This document shows, piece after piece, positions 31,420 through 39,535 of a DNA stretch of 64,000 nucleotides; the first letter of the stretch is position 1; each line of letters opens with the position of its first letter. A model generated the notes under the pieces. It saw only the letters and a program-made list of their open reading frames with translations. It was not told the DNA's origin and made no database searches. Origin of the DNA: Chthonomonadales bacterium (GTDB taxonomy: Bacteria > Armatimonadota > Chthonomonadetes > Chthonomonadales > CAJBBX01). The DNA lies in the NCBI GenBank assembly GCA_020849275.1, contig JADLGO010000011.1, positions 1-64,000 on the forward strand. The letters are read 5' to 3'. The position numbers were made by a program, and so were the translations under genes.

Positions 31420-34233
31420 CTAGTCTGGCACGAGCTGCGACACGACGTCGGCGCAGCGCGCGCACAGGTCCGGGTCGGTCTTGCTGACCCCCACGTCCTC
31501 GCGGACGAGCCAGCAGCGAGCGCACTTCGCACCAGGCGCCTGCCCGGCCTCGGCGCGGGCCTGCCCGGCCTCGATCTCGGGGTCGGCGATGATGGCGAGG
31601 TGCGACACCCGGAAGACCGCCGCCAGGTCGGCCGGGAAGGCGAGCAGCCCCTCGGCCGTCGCCGGGTCCACCGTCAACGTCACGCCGGCCTCCAGGGGCT
31701 TACGGAGCCGCTTCTCCTGTCGCGCCGACTCGATGGCGAGGTTCACCGCCTCGCGCAGGGCGAGCACGGGCTCCCAGAGCGCAAGCACATCGAGGTAGGC
31801 GGCGCTTCGCGCCTCCGGGAAATTGGTAAGCTGCACGCTCTCGGCCCGATCGCGCAGGCCCAGAAGCTGCCAGACCTCCTCCGCGGTATGCGAGAGCACC
31901 GGGGCCAGCAGCCCGGCGAGCGTGCTGGCCAACGCGTGGAGCGCCGTCTGCGCGGAGCGCCTCTCCAGGGAGTTGGGCGCCGAGCAGTATAGCCTGTCCT
32001 TCAATACGTCGAGGTAAAAGGCGCTGAGTTCCACCGCGCAGAAGCGGCTTACCGCATGGTACACGCGGTGGAACTCGAAGGCCTCGTAGGCCGCGGCGCA
32101 CTCGGCGACTACGCGGTCGAGTTGTGCGAGCGCCCACCAGTCAATGGAGAGCATGCGGGCCTCGCGCACACCATCGCGCTCCGGCCGGAAATCGTAGAGG
32201 TTGTTCACCAGGAAGCGCAGTGTGTTGCGGATCAGCCGGTAGGTCTGCGCCACCTGATCGATGATCTCGTCGGAACAGCGAACGTCCTCGAAGTAGTCGG
32301 TCGACGCCACCCAGAGCCGCAGGATGTCGGCGCCGAGGTTGCGCACCACGTCGTTGGGCGACACGGCGTTGCCGAGCGACTTGTGCATGGCGCGGCCGGT
32401 CTCGTCCAGCGTCCAGCCGTTCGTGATGACAGCGTCGTAGGGCGCCCGACCGCGCAGGGCAACCGAGATCATGAGCGAAGAGTTGAACCAGCCCCGGTGC
32501 TGGTCGGAGCCTTCCAGGTAGAGGCTGGCCGGCCAGCTCAGACGTGGCCACTCGCCACTGTCCAGGACGGCCAGGTGCGTCGAGCCCGAGTCGAACCAGA
32601 CGTCCAGGATGTCGGTCTCCTTGTCGAAGGCGGTTCCGCCGCAACGCGCGCAGGCGAGGCCGTCCGGCAGGATCTCGGCCGCCGGCGCCTCGTACCAGGC
32701 GTCCGAGCCACGCGCCGCCACCAGGTCGCGCACGGCGTCGATGGCGGCCATGGTCAGGATCTCGCTCCCGCAGGTGCGGCAGTAGAAGGCCGGAATCCCA
32801 ACACCCCAGGCGCGCTGGCGGCTCAGACACCAGTCCGGCCGAGCGGCCACCATCGATCGGATGCGGTTGGCGCTGACCGGCGGAAACCACCGGACGGCCC
32901 GAATCGCCTCGAGCGAGCGCTCGCGGTGCCCGTCATGGTCGATGTTCATGAACCACTGCACGGTGGCGCGGAAGAGCAGCGGGTTGTGGCAGCGCCAGCA
33001 GTGCGGGTAGCTGTGCGCATAGGGCGCGTCCGCCAACAGGTGGCCGGCCTGGCGCAGCGCGCCGACCACGCGCAGGTCGGCCTCGCCCCCCAGGATGCGC
33101 GCTCCCTCGAACTCCTGCCCGGCCTCTGCGGTGAAGGCGCCGGACGGCCCCACGGGACAGAGGACCTCCAGGCCGTAGCGCTGGCCGGTCTCGAAGTCCT
33201 CCTTGCCGTGCCCCGGGGCCGTGTGCACCACGCCGGTGCCGTCCTCCATCGTCACATAGTCGGCGAACACGATGGGCGAGGTGCGGCGAAACAGCGGATG
33301 CCAGGCCACCACGCCTTCAAGGTCCGAGCCGCGGATGCGCCGCACGACGCGCGGTGCGGCACCGGAGAGCAGCCCTCGCGCCACCGCGTCCGCCATGGGC
33401 TCGGCGACCAGGTAGCGGTCGCCGCCGGCCTCCAGCACGACGTAGTTGGCATCGGAGCGCACCGCGACCGCCAGGTTGGCGGGGATGGTCCAGGGAGTCG
33501 TCGTCCAGATGAGCACGTACGTGTTCGGCGGATCGGCGGCATCACCACCGAAGACGCCGGCCGGGTCACGATGCACCGGGAACCGGACGTAGATGCTGCG
33601 CGAGGTGTGCTCGCGGTACTCCACCTCGGCGTCGGCGAGGGCGGTCTCGCAGGCGGCGCACCAGAGCACCGGCTTCAGGCCGCGGTAGACGTAGCCGCGC
33701 TCGGCGAGTTGCCCGAAGACGTCGACGATCCGCGCCTCGAACGAGGTGGTCATCGTCAGGTAGGGATGGTCCCAGTCGCCGCGCACCCCGAGCCGCCGGA
33801 ACTGCTCCTTCTGCGCTGCGACCCAGGTCGTCGCATACTCGCGGCACCGGCGGCGCATAGCGACGCGGTCCGGCGTCTCGCCGGCCTCGCGGAAAGCGCG
33901 CGCCACGTTGTTCTCGATCGGCATGCCGTGGTTATCCCAACCGGGAACATAGGGCACGCAATAGCCGCACATCGTGCGATGCTTGACGATGATGTCCTTG
34001 GCGATCTTGTTGAGGGCGTGGCCGAGATGGATGTCGCCGTTGGAGTAAGGCGGGCCGTCGTGCAGCACGAAGGCGCCGCGCGGCGCCTCCTTCTCCAGGG
34101 AGAGGCGGTAGAGATCGATCTCGTCCCAGAACCGCTGGATCTCCGGTTCGCGTGCCGGCAGGTTGGCCCGCTGCGGCATGGCGCCGGGCTGGTTGTCGCT
34201 CAGCGTAACGTTGAGTGTCTTCCGGTAGTCCAT
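31420..34233 (-). CDS. ileS: Isoleucyl-tRNA synthetase
   Basis: 937 residues. Class I signature HLGH (residues 69-72) in PPYSNGDIHLGHALNK, KMSKS equivalent in GRAMHKSLGNAVSP, editing domain with WTTTPWTIPAN, and a C-terminal zinc finger CARCWLVREDVG...CARC. Charges tRNA-Ile and edits valine. ATG at 34233 is chosen by homology (MDYRKTLNV); the longer frame runs into the promoter-leader element. Expressed from 34347-34376 with a hairpin leader; heads the run ileS-dksA-lspA-lgt-E1alpha-E1beta-E2. Confidence 0.97.
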   Translation of the reverse strand: MDYRKTLNVTLSDNQPGAMPQRANLPAREPEIQRFWDEIDLYRLSLEKEAPRGAFVLHDGPPYSNGDIHLGHALNKIAKDIIVKHRTMCGYCVPYVPGWDNHGMPIENNVARAFREAGETPDRVAMRRRCREYATTWVAAQKEQFRRLGVRGDWDHPYLTMTTSFEARIVDVFGQLAERGYVYRGLKPVLWCAACETALADAEVEYREHTSRSIYVRFPVHRDPAGVFGGDAADPPNTYVLIWTTTPWTIPANLAVAVRSDANYVVLEAGGDRYLVAEPMADAVARGLLSGAAPRVVRRIRGSDLEGVVAWHPLFRRTSPIVFADYVTMEDGTGVVHTAPGHGKEDFETGQRYGLEVLCPVGPSGAFTAEAGQEFEGARILGGEADLRVVGALRQAGHLLADAPYAHSYPHCWRCHNPLLFRATVQWFMNIDHDGHRERSLEAIRAVRWFPPVSANRIRSMVAARPDWCLSRQRAWGVGIPAFYCRTCGSEILTMAAIDAVRDLVAARGSDAWYEAPAAEILPDGLACARCGGTAFDKETDILDVWFDSGSTHLAVLDSGEWPRLSWPASLYLEGSDQHRGWFNSSLMISVALRGRAPYDAVITNGWTLDETGRAMHKSLGNAVSPNDVVRNLGADILRLWVASTDYFEDVRCSDEIIDQVAQTYRLIRNTLRFLVNNLYDFRPERDGVREARMLSIDWWALAQLDRVVAECAAAYEAFEFHRVYHAVSRFCAVELSAFYLDVLKDRLYCSAPNSLERRSAQTALHALASTLAGLLAPVLSHTAEEVWQLLGLRDRAESVQLTNFPEARSAAYLDVLALWEPVLALREAVNLAIESARQEKRLRKPLEAGVTLTVDPATAEGLLAFPADLAAVFRVSHLAIIADPEIEAGQARAEAGQAPGAKCARCWLVREDVGVSKTDPDLCARCADVVSQLVPD

Positions 34234-34296
34234 TGGTTCGGTCCGTTTCCCGTCGTCCTCCCGGCGGGCAGCCAGCGCGCGGTCTCCCGCGGCCTC

Positions 34297-34357
34297 ATGC
34301 GGAAACGACCCCGCGCAGTTGCGGGGTCGCACCGGGTGGTCTTTCCATTATAGCGCA
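34297..34357 (-). repeat. 61-bp promoter-leader repeat, copy 1 (ileS)
   Basis: Matches 36439-36499 at 55 of 61 positions without gaps. On the minus strand it contains the -10 box TATAAT and, starting about 20 nt later, CGACCCCGC-N6-GCGGGGTCG, a perfect 9-bp RNA hairpin. This is followed by GTTTCCGCAT, identical in both copies. The hairpin sits at the predicted mRNA 5' end. Confidence 0.85.
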
Positions 34358-34376
34358 GGCGGGCGGCCTCGCGCAA
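34347..34376 (-). promoter_or_regulatory. ileS promoter within the repeated element
   Basis: TTGCGC (34376-34371), 18-bp spacer, TATAAT (34352-34347), read on the minus strand. TGCGC precedes the -10 in both copies. Confidence 0.75.
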
Positions 34377-34410
34377 ACCGCCGCTGCGCGGCGCCGCGCC
34401 CGCGGGCCGG

Positions 34411-34453
34411 CGACGCCCGACGCCCCCGCAGGCGAGGGGGCGCCCGGCGTCGG
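34411..34453 (-). terminator. GC-rich hairpin after the TPR protein gene
   Basis: Arms of 17 nt (34411-34427 and about 34436-34452) pair at about 15 positions. It lies 4 bp past the TPR gene and insulates it from the ileS promoter. Confidence 0.55.
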
Positions 34454-34456
34454 GTG

Positions 34457-35512
34457 CTACCTGGCTGCGGGTTGCGCTTCCGGCGGGTAGGGCGGAGGCC
34501 CGATCCGCTTGAGCTGGTCGAGCCATGCGGCGATGCTCTTCGCTTGCTTCGCCGCGTCCTCGGCCATCTCTCCGCCTCCGAGGCGCGCCGCCCGCTCGAA
34601 GCGCCGCTGCGCCTCCGGGAGCTGCTTCTGCCGCCGGAGCACCCGGCCGATCCAGTAGCTGACAGTCGCGCTGCGCGGGGCCAGCCGGTCGGCGGCCAGC
34701 AGGTCGCGCGGCGCGTTCGACAGGCTCATGGTCATCGATTCCACGCCCCGAACCGTCAGGGCGCTCGCCTCGATGCCCGCCACGGTCCGCTCCACCCGCG
34801 GGTCCTCGCCTGCCAGCCACCGCGCGCCCGGATTCCGCTGCCCGGCGCGCCGGTAGGCCGTGAGCGCCCCGGCGGAATCACGGACCCGACAGAAGGCGAT
34901 GAGCATGCCGTAGTGGAGCGCAGAGCAGGAAGTGTGCTCCTGGCAGGCCAGGTAGCACTGGAGCGCCTCCGCGCTGCGCCCCTGCGCCAGCAGGATTTCG
35001 CCCGGGAGCACGCTGTTGATGGCCCGCGGGCGCGGCGGAGGCGGCAGGAGACGCGGCGAAAGAAGGACCCACTGGCCGTTCCTCAGCCCAACGTGATCCG
35101 CCACGAGCTGTGGCGGCGGGTCATAATGCGGCTGCAGCGCGAGGTACGTGCGGAACGCCGCCTCCGCCGCGCCGTAATCACCCGCCCAGTAGAGCTCCTG
35201 GGCGCGCACCATGAACTTGGAGCCGCGCTCGCGGGCCGCCGCGACCTCCGGAGGAGGCGGAACGGTTACGCCGCCGCTGAAGATGCGAGGCCGATGCTCC
35301 TCTCCCGCAGAGGCTCCTTCCGGCGGCTGCTGCGCCAGGGCTGGCGCGGCGACTATCATCGTCAGGGGCGCGAGGACGAGACACAGCACGGAACCAGTAC
35401 GCCGCTGCCGCCCTCGTGTTGGGCCTGGGATGGCACAGCTACTCGGGAACCCATATGCTTGCGCTGTTGCTGCTTCCTCGCCAACGCGGATGCTCAGGGC
35501 AGGACGTGTCAC
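34457..35512 (-). CDS. Secreted tetratricopeptide-like protein
   Basis: 351 residues if GTG 35512 is the start. A hydrophobic export segment (SVLCLVLAPLTMIVAAPALA before QQ) lies about 40 residues in, behind RGRQRRT. Such a long N-region is unusual, so the true start may be GTG 35389 or may have been lost. The mature part contains helical pairs typical of TPR: FMVRAQELYWAGDYGAAEAAFRTYLAL, LAQGRSAEALQCYLACQ, and LPEAQRRFERAARLGG near the end. It probably mediates protein-protein contacts in the envelope. The gene lies between a relic frame upstream and the ileS promoter downstream. Confidence 0.72.
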   Translation of the reverse strand: MTRPALSIRVGEEAATAQAYGFPSSCAIPGPTRGRQRRTGSVLCLVLAPLTMIVAAPALAQQPPEGASAGEEHRPRIFSGGVTVPPPPEVAAARERGSKFMVRAQELYWAGDYGAAEAAFRTYLALQPHYDPPPQLVADHVGLRNGQWVLLSPRLLPPPPRPRAINSVLPGEILLAQGRSAEALQCYLACQEHTSCSALHYGMLIAFCRVRDSAGALTAYRRAGQRNPGARWLAGEDPRVERTVAGIEASALTVRGVESMTMSLSNAPRDLLAADRLAPRSATVSYWIGRVLRRQKQLPEAQRRFERAARLGGGEMAEDAAKQAKSIAAWLDQLKRIGPPPYPPEAQPAAR

Positions 35513-35826
35513 CGCTCATGTGTCGACCAGGGCCGCTGAATGCCCAGACACCAGGGAACACGTCCCAGTCGAGTCGTGCTGTCCAGTCCCACGACCAGCT
35601 CACCAGCGGTACCCAGCGGCTGTCAGGGCTCGGCGGAAGGTACATCAGGTAGGTCGTGAGACCGTCAGTCCGGGTGATCCCCCTGGCGTCGGGCTCCAGG
35701 CCGGTGTTGGGGGAGTCCTCCCCCTGGCGCCGACTGCCGTCGGCAACGAACGGTGTGGTCGGGCTCGTTGGGTGCGGGTATGGGTACGCCCCGTCCAGCC
35801 CTCCCGTGCACGCCTCGCGCGTCCCG
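35439..35826 (-). pseudogene. Possible remnant of a secreted-protein gene
   Basis: The minus-strand frame ending at TAG 35439-35441 stays open to the end of the next gene, about 390 bp, and reads very unlike a chance GC-rich frame: GAYPYPHPTSPTTPFVADG, then DGLTTYLMYLPPSPDSRW, WSWDWTARLDWD, FPGVWAFSGP. It has no start codon with a ribosome site; the only ATG codons lie late, at 35645 and after. It overlaps the proposed 5' end of the TPR gene. Probably the 3' part of a truncated gene; family unknown. Confidence 0.4.
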
Positions 35827-36420
35827 TCACCGTTTCCAGGCGAAGCTCGCGTGCAGCTTCGCGAACGCGGCCGCCAGCCGCCGGGGCTCCGTGGCCCGCA
35901 TCGTGAGCGCCAGCACGAACAGCCTCGCCCCGCGTATGCAGTACGCCGTGCGCGTCAGCGTCGCCGGCCCCGCGCCCCACGCCCGCACCGTGCGGATCAG
36001 CGCCGGGGCGCCGCCGAGCTCACCGCGCGTCTCACGCACGACGCGGACGCCGCGCAGGCGCGCGATGCGCCGGCGCATCTCGCGGCCGAACTCCGCCAGC
36101 GACATGCTGGGCGCGGGACGCGCCGTGAAGGTGACGTTCGGCCGGAACCCCGGCCGGGCCGGGGGCGCGCGCAGAACGCGCTGCGCGCGCGACAGGAACT
36201 CCATCGTCGTCTCGCCCGGCGAAACTCGGCGCGCCGGCTCGGCGCGCGCGCCGGGCCGAATGAAGACGGCGACCGCGCCCGCGTGCCGCACACGCGCCCA
36301 TCCCGCCGGCGGGTCGAACGCGCACCCAAGCGCCGCGTTGCGGTAGTGCGGATCCCCGTCGGCAGGCGCCGCCATCACGGTCGCCGCCAGAAGCGCGCCG
36401 AGCGCGCCCGGGCGTCCCAT
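35827..36420 (-). CDS. Secreted protein resembling the DUF1795/PsbP-like family
   Basis: 197 residues. Signal peptide about 1-22. The mature start YRNAALGCAFDPPAGWARV, with a hydrophobic strand AVAVFIRPG after it, and the late TAYCIRGARLFVLALTM followed by an amphipathic end helix (RLAAAFAKLHASFAWK), match the PsbP/DcrB-like fold. Such proteins sit in the envelope with varied roles. GGGAGGTGG 7 nt before ATG gives strong translation. It is expressed from the second copy of the promoter-leader element shared with ileS. Confidence 0.72.
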   Translation of the reverse strand: MGRPGALGALLAATVMAAPADGDPHYRNAALGCAFDPPAGWARVRHAGAVAVFIRPGARAEPARRVSPGETTMEFLSRAQRVLRAPPARPGFRPNVTFTARPAPSMSLAEFGREMRRRIARLRGVRVVRETRGELGGAPALIRTVRAWGAGPATLTRTAYCIRGARLFVLALTMRATEPRRLAAAFAKLHASFAWKR

Positions 36421-36438
36421 CGCGCGGCCACCTCCCGT

Positions 36439-36499
36439 ATGCGGAAACGACCCCGCGCGGTTGCGGGGTCGAGCCAGGTGGTCTTCTCATTATAGCGCA
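36439..36499 (-). repeat. 61-bp promoter-leader repeat, copy 2
   Basis: See copy 1 at 34297-34357. The six mismatches fall outside the stem: one in the hairpin loop, the rest between the -10 box and the stem. The stem itself is identical. Confidence 0.85.
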
Positions 36500-36517
36500 C
36501 GAGGAGCGATGGCGCAA
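36489..36517 (-). promoter_or_regulatory. Promoter of the DUF1795-like gene within the repeated element
   Basis: TTGCGC (36517-36512), 17-bp spacer, TATAAT (36494-36489) on the minus strand. The neighbouring rightward -10-like TACAAT at 36575-36580, which could serve the oxidoreductase at 36749, lacks a good -35. The rest of 36581-36748 is untranslated leader with nothing recognised. Confidence 0.75.
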
Positions 36518-36748
36518 ATCGGCGGGGTGGGGCCGCGGCGCGCTCTACAGGGGCCGGCGCGGCTCGGCATACGGTACAATAAGGTGGCGAAGTGCGTGAG
36601 ACCGGAGCCGCGGCCGTGCGCCCGAGCCGCAGGCTCTCCGGAAGGAGCCCCCCGTGTCCGCGGCCCGCCTACCGGAGGCATCACCTCCGCTCGACACACT
36701 CGCGCGCGAGCCGGCGGCTCGACGTTGCGCCGTGCTTTGGAGGGACAC

Positions 36749-38029
36749 ATGACGGACCAGAACCACCTCAACCGCCGCGACTTCCTGAAGGGGGCCACGC
36801 TCACCTCGCTCGGCATCGCGTTAGCCGCCGAGGAGATCAACGCGCACGCGCAGGCCGCCCAGCCCGCCGGCGACACACCCGCCGGGCCGCCGGTGAACTG
36901 CGCGGTCATCGGTCTGGGTGCGCAGGGACGCGAGATCCTGGCTACGCTGGCCAAGCTCGGCAACGCCCCGGCGGTCGCGATCTGCGACTCCTACACCTCG
37001 CCACCGTACGTCAAGCGCGCCAGCGACATCGCGCCGAAGGCCGCCTTCGTCGCCGAGTACGGCAAGGTGCTGGAGAACCCGGACGTGAAGGCGGTCTTCG
37101 TCGCGACTCCCTCCCACCTGCACAAGCCGATCGCACTTGACGCGCTCGCCGCGGGCAAGCACGTCTACTGCGAGGCCCCGCTGGCGAGCGACCTGGCCGA
37201 CGCCAGAGCGATCGCCGTGGGGGCCGCGGCGTCGAAGGCGCTCTTCCAAGCGGGGCTGCAGTACCGCGCGAACAAGATGCATAACCATGTGCGCGGTTTC
37301 GTGCTCTCCGGCGCCCTCGGAGCGCCCGTCGGCGGACGGGGGCAATGGCACAAGAAGACCTCCTGGCGGCGCGGCGCGCCCACGCCAGAACGACAGAAAG
37401 ACCTCAACTGGCGGCTGTTCAAGGAGACCTCGCTCGGACTGCCCGGCGAGGTCGGCATCCACCAGTTCGATGTGGCCTCCTGGTTCCTGAAGGCACTCCC
37501 GGTAAAGGTCAGTGGGTTCGGTGGGGTGCAGGTGTGGTCGAGCGACGGCATGGAGGTGCAGGACACCATTCAGTGCGTCCTCGAATACCCCAGCGGAGTC
37601 CGCTTCGTCTATGACGCCACGCTCGGCAACTCGTTTGACGGCACATACGAGATGCTGATGGGCGCCAACTCCGCCATGCTGATCCGCGATCAGCGCGCCT
37701 GGATGTTCAAGGAGACCGACTCGCCGCTGCTCGGCTGGGAGGTGTACGCGCGCAAGGACAAGGTTGGCGATGAGACGGGCGTGGCCCTCGTGGCGGACTC
37801 CACCAAGCTGATCGCCCAGGGCAAGGAGCCTGGCAAGGTCGGAGCCGACGTTACCAAGACGGCGCTGTACCAGGCCATCGACTCGTTCCTGGACTGCGTG
37901 CGCACCAACAAGAAGCCGGCGACAGGAGCCCTCGAGGGGTACCAGGCAACCGTGGTGGGCGCCAGGGTGCAGGAGGCGTGCATGGGCGGCACCACCGTGG
38001 AGTTCCAGAAGGACTGGTTTGCTATCTAG
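36749..38029 (+). CDS. Tat-exported Gfo/Idh/MocA family protein lacking the catalytic lysine
   Basis: 426 residues. Tat signal NRRDFLKGATLTSLG (residues 8-22). Rossmann fold with VIGLGAQGREI (53-63). The family EKP motif is EAP here (142-144), so the lysine used for proton transfer is missing. The C-terminal domain has GLPGEVGIHQFDVASWFL, the usual metal/substrate helix. GGAGGG lies 4 nt before ATG. It is followed 72 bp later by a second Tat-exported member that keeps EKP. Possibly a binding or scaffold paralogue, or an enzyme using another residue. Confidence 0.88.
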   Translation: MTDQNHLNRRDFLKGATLTSLGIALAAEEINAHAQAAQPAGDTPAGPPVNCAVIGLGAQGREILATLAKLGNAPAVAICDSYTSPPYVKRASDIAPKAAFVAEYGKVLENPDVKAVFVATPSHLHKPIALDALAAGKHVYCEAPLASDLADARAIAVGAAASKALFQAGLQYRANKMHNHVRGFVLSGALGAPVGGRGQWHKKTSWRRGAPTPERQKDLNWRLFKETSLGLPGEVGIHQFDVASWFLKALPVKVSGFGGVQVWSSDGMEVQDTIQCVLEYPSGVRFVYDATLGNSFDGTYEMLMGANSAMLIRDQRAWMFKETDSPLLGWEVYARKDKVGDETGVALVADSTKLIAQGKEPGKVGADVTKTALYQAIDSFLDCVRTNKKPATGALEGYQATVVGARVQEACMGGTTVEFQKDWFAI

Positions 38030-38101
38030 CGCGAGCGTACGCGCGACAACGCGCCGCGGCCGGAGCCAGCGTCAGCCTGCCGCGGAAGGAGCCAACACTC
38101 T

Positions 38102-39439
38102 ATGAGCCAGAATCCGGAAAAGGCGGGCACTACGCGCCGTGAGTTCTTTCGGCACGCCGCCGCGACGGCGGCCGTCGGGGTCGCCGCGACGAGCGCGGCG
38201 AAGAGCTCGGTCTACTCCCTCGCCCCCCAGCGCGTCATCGGCGCCAACGACCGCATCCTGACCGGCCACGTCGGCATGGGCGGGCAGGGCATGACGCACC
38301 TTCGCCTGCTGGGCGAGAACGCCACCGACTTCAACTGCCAGCCCATCGCCGTCTGCGACCTCTACGTGCGCCGCAAGAAGCAGGCGCAGATCGACGCCAA
38401 GCTCTCGGAGTCGCAAGCGTTCGACGACTACGGCAGACTGCTCGAGAACAAGGACATCGACGCGGTCTGGGTGACGACCTCCGATAACTGGCACGCGCCG
38501 ATCGCCCTGGCGGCCATGCAGGCCGGCAAGCACGTCTACATCGAGAAGCCGATGTGTCGCTCCATCGAGGAGGCGTACGCCCTCTTCGACGCTGCCAAGA
38601 AGACCGGGCGCGTGGTGCAGGTCGGCTCGCAGGGCTGCTCGGACCAGAAGTGGCACGTGGCCGGCCAGGTCGTGAAGTCCGGCCGCATCGGCAAGGCCAT
38701 CATGGCGCAGGGCAGCTACTGCCGCAACGGGCGCGACGGCGAGTGGAACTACTACCACATCGACGAGGACGCCTCACCCAGATCCAGCGGCGACGGCTAC
38801 GTCAACTGGGAGGTCTTCCGCAAGGGCCTCGGCCCCAAGGAGTGGGACCCGGATCGTTACTTCCGCTGGCGCAAGTACTGGGCCTACGGCAATGGGATCA
38901 TGGGCGACCTCTTCCCGCATCGCCTGCATCCGCTGATGATCGCCCTGGCCCTCCCGCTGGAGGGCGACCGCGGCTTCCCGTCGCGCGTGGCTTCTACGGG
39001 CGGCATCTACGTTCAGAAGGTGAACCCGGTCACCGGCAAGCCGGACCGCGAGGTGCCCGACCTGACGAACATCGTGGTTGACTTCCCGGAGGAGGTCACC
39101 GTGATGCTGCTCGGCTCCACCATCAATGAGCAGGGCTGGCCGGACATGATTCGCGGCAACAAGGCCACCCTCTACTTTGGCGGTAACGGCGTGAAGGTTC
39201 AGCCGGAGCGCGTGTGGGCCGAGGAGGTCGAGGGCGGCATCGAGCCGGTGCCCGGCGAGGGCGAGCGCATCGAGACGCACCAGAGGAACTTCCTCGACTG
39301 CGTTCGCACCAGCGGCGTGCCCAACTGCAACATCGACCTCGCCCTCCGCGCGCAGGTCATGATCTCCCTCGGTGAGATGGCCTACCGCAAGGGCAAGACG
39401 ATGCACTTCGACCCGAAGACCCGCAAGGCGTTCGGCTAG
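38102..39439 (+). CDS. Tat-exported Gfo/Idh/MocA family oxidoreductase
   Basis: 445 residues. Twin-arginine signal TRREFFRHAAATAAVG (11-26). The N-terminal nucleotide loop is GHVGMGGQGMTHL; the catalytic EKP is at 148-150 (YIEKPMCRS). The middle contains a Trp/Tyr-rich NWEVFRKGLGPKEWDPDRYFRWRKYWAYG, and the MGDLFPHRLHPLMIAL helix holds the substrate-side His. This long form is characteristic of periplasmic sugar oxidoreductases of the glucose-fructose-oxidoreductase branch. GGAAGGAG lies 10 nt before ATG. Same transcript as the preceding paralogue; a long hairpin terminates it. Confidence 0.9.
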   Translation: MSQNPEKAGTTRREFFRHAAATAAVGVAATSAAKSSVYSLAPQRVIGANDRILTGHVGMGGQGMTHLRLLGENATDFNCQPIAVCDLYVRRKKQAQIDAKLSESQAFDDYGRLLENKDIDAVWVTTSDNWHAPIALAAMQAGKHVYIEKPMCRSIEEAYALFDAAKKTGRVVQVGSQGCSDQKWHVAGQVVKSGRIGKAIMAQGSYCRNGRDGEWNYYHIDEDASPRSSGDGYVNWEVFRKGLGPKEWDPDRYFRWRKYWAYGNGIMGDLFPHRLHPLMIALALPLEGDRGFPSRVASTGGIYVQKVNPVTGKPDREVPDLTNIVVDFPEEVTVMLLGSTINEQGWPDMIRGNKATLYFGGNGVKVQPERVWAEEVEGGIEPVPGEGERIETHQRNFLDCVRTSGVPNCNIDLALRAQVMISLGEMAYRKGKTMHFDPKTRKAFG

Positions 39440-39458
39440 ACTCGGGGCGACGTGGCTT

Positions 39459-39497
39459 CGCAGGGGGTGGAGGGCCGGGGGCCCTCCACCCCCTGCG
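39459..39497 (+). terminator. 18-bp perfect hairpin after the oxidoreductase pair
   Basis: CGCAGGGGGTGGAGGGCC (39459-39476) pairs perfectly with 39480-39497 around GGG. It lies 20 bp past the stop. The strongest stem in the window, but without a T-run. Confidence 0.75.
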
Positions 39498-39535
39498 CGT
39501 CTGGGGTCGGCACGCAGCCGGGCAGGAGGTGAGCG

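Noticed and set aside
32056-34353. 765-codon plus-strand frame opposite ileS
   Set aside because: Antisense of ileS, which carries HIGH and KMSKS motifs and the zinc finger. The frame also includes the promoter-leader repeat.
34297-34376. T-box riboswitch in front of ileS
   Set aside because: The hairpin leader lacks the T-box consensus and a specifier loop, and the same element precedes a non-synthetase gene.
36575-36580. TACAAT upstream of the Tat-exported oxidoreductase as a full promoter
   Set aside because: No acceptable -35 box at 16-18 bp; left as a note only.
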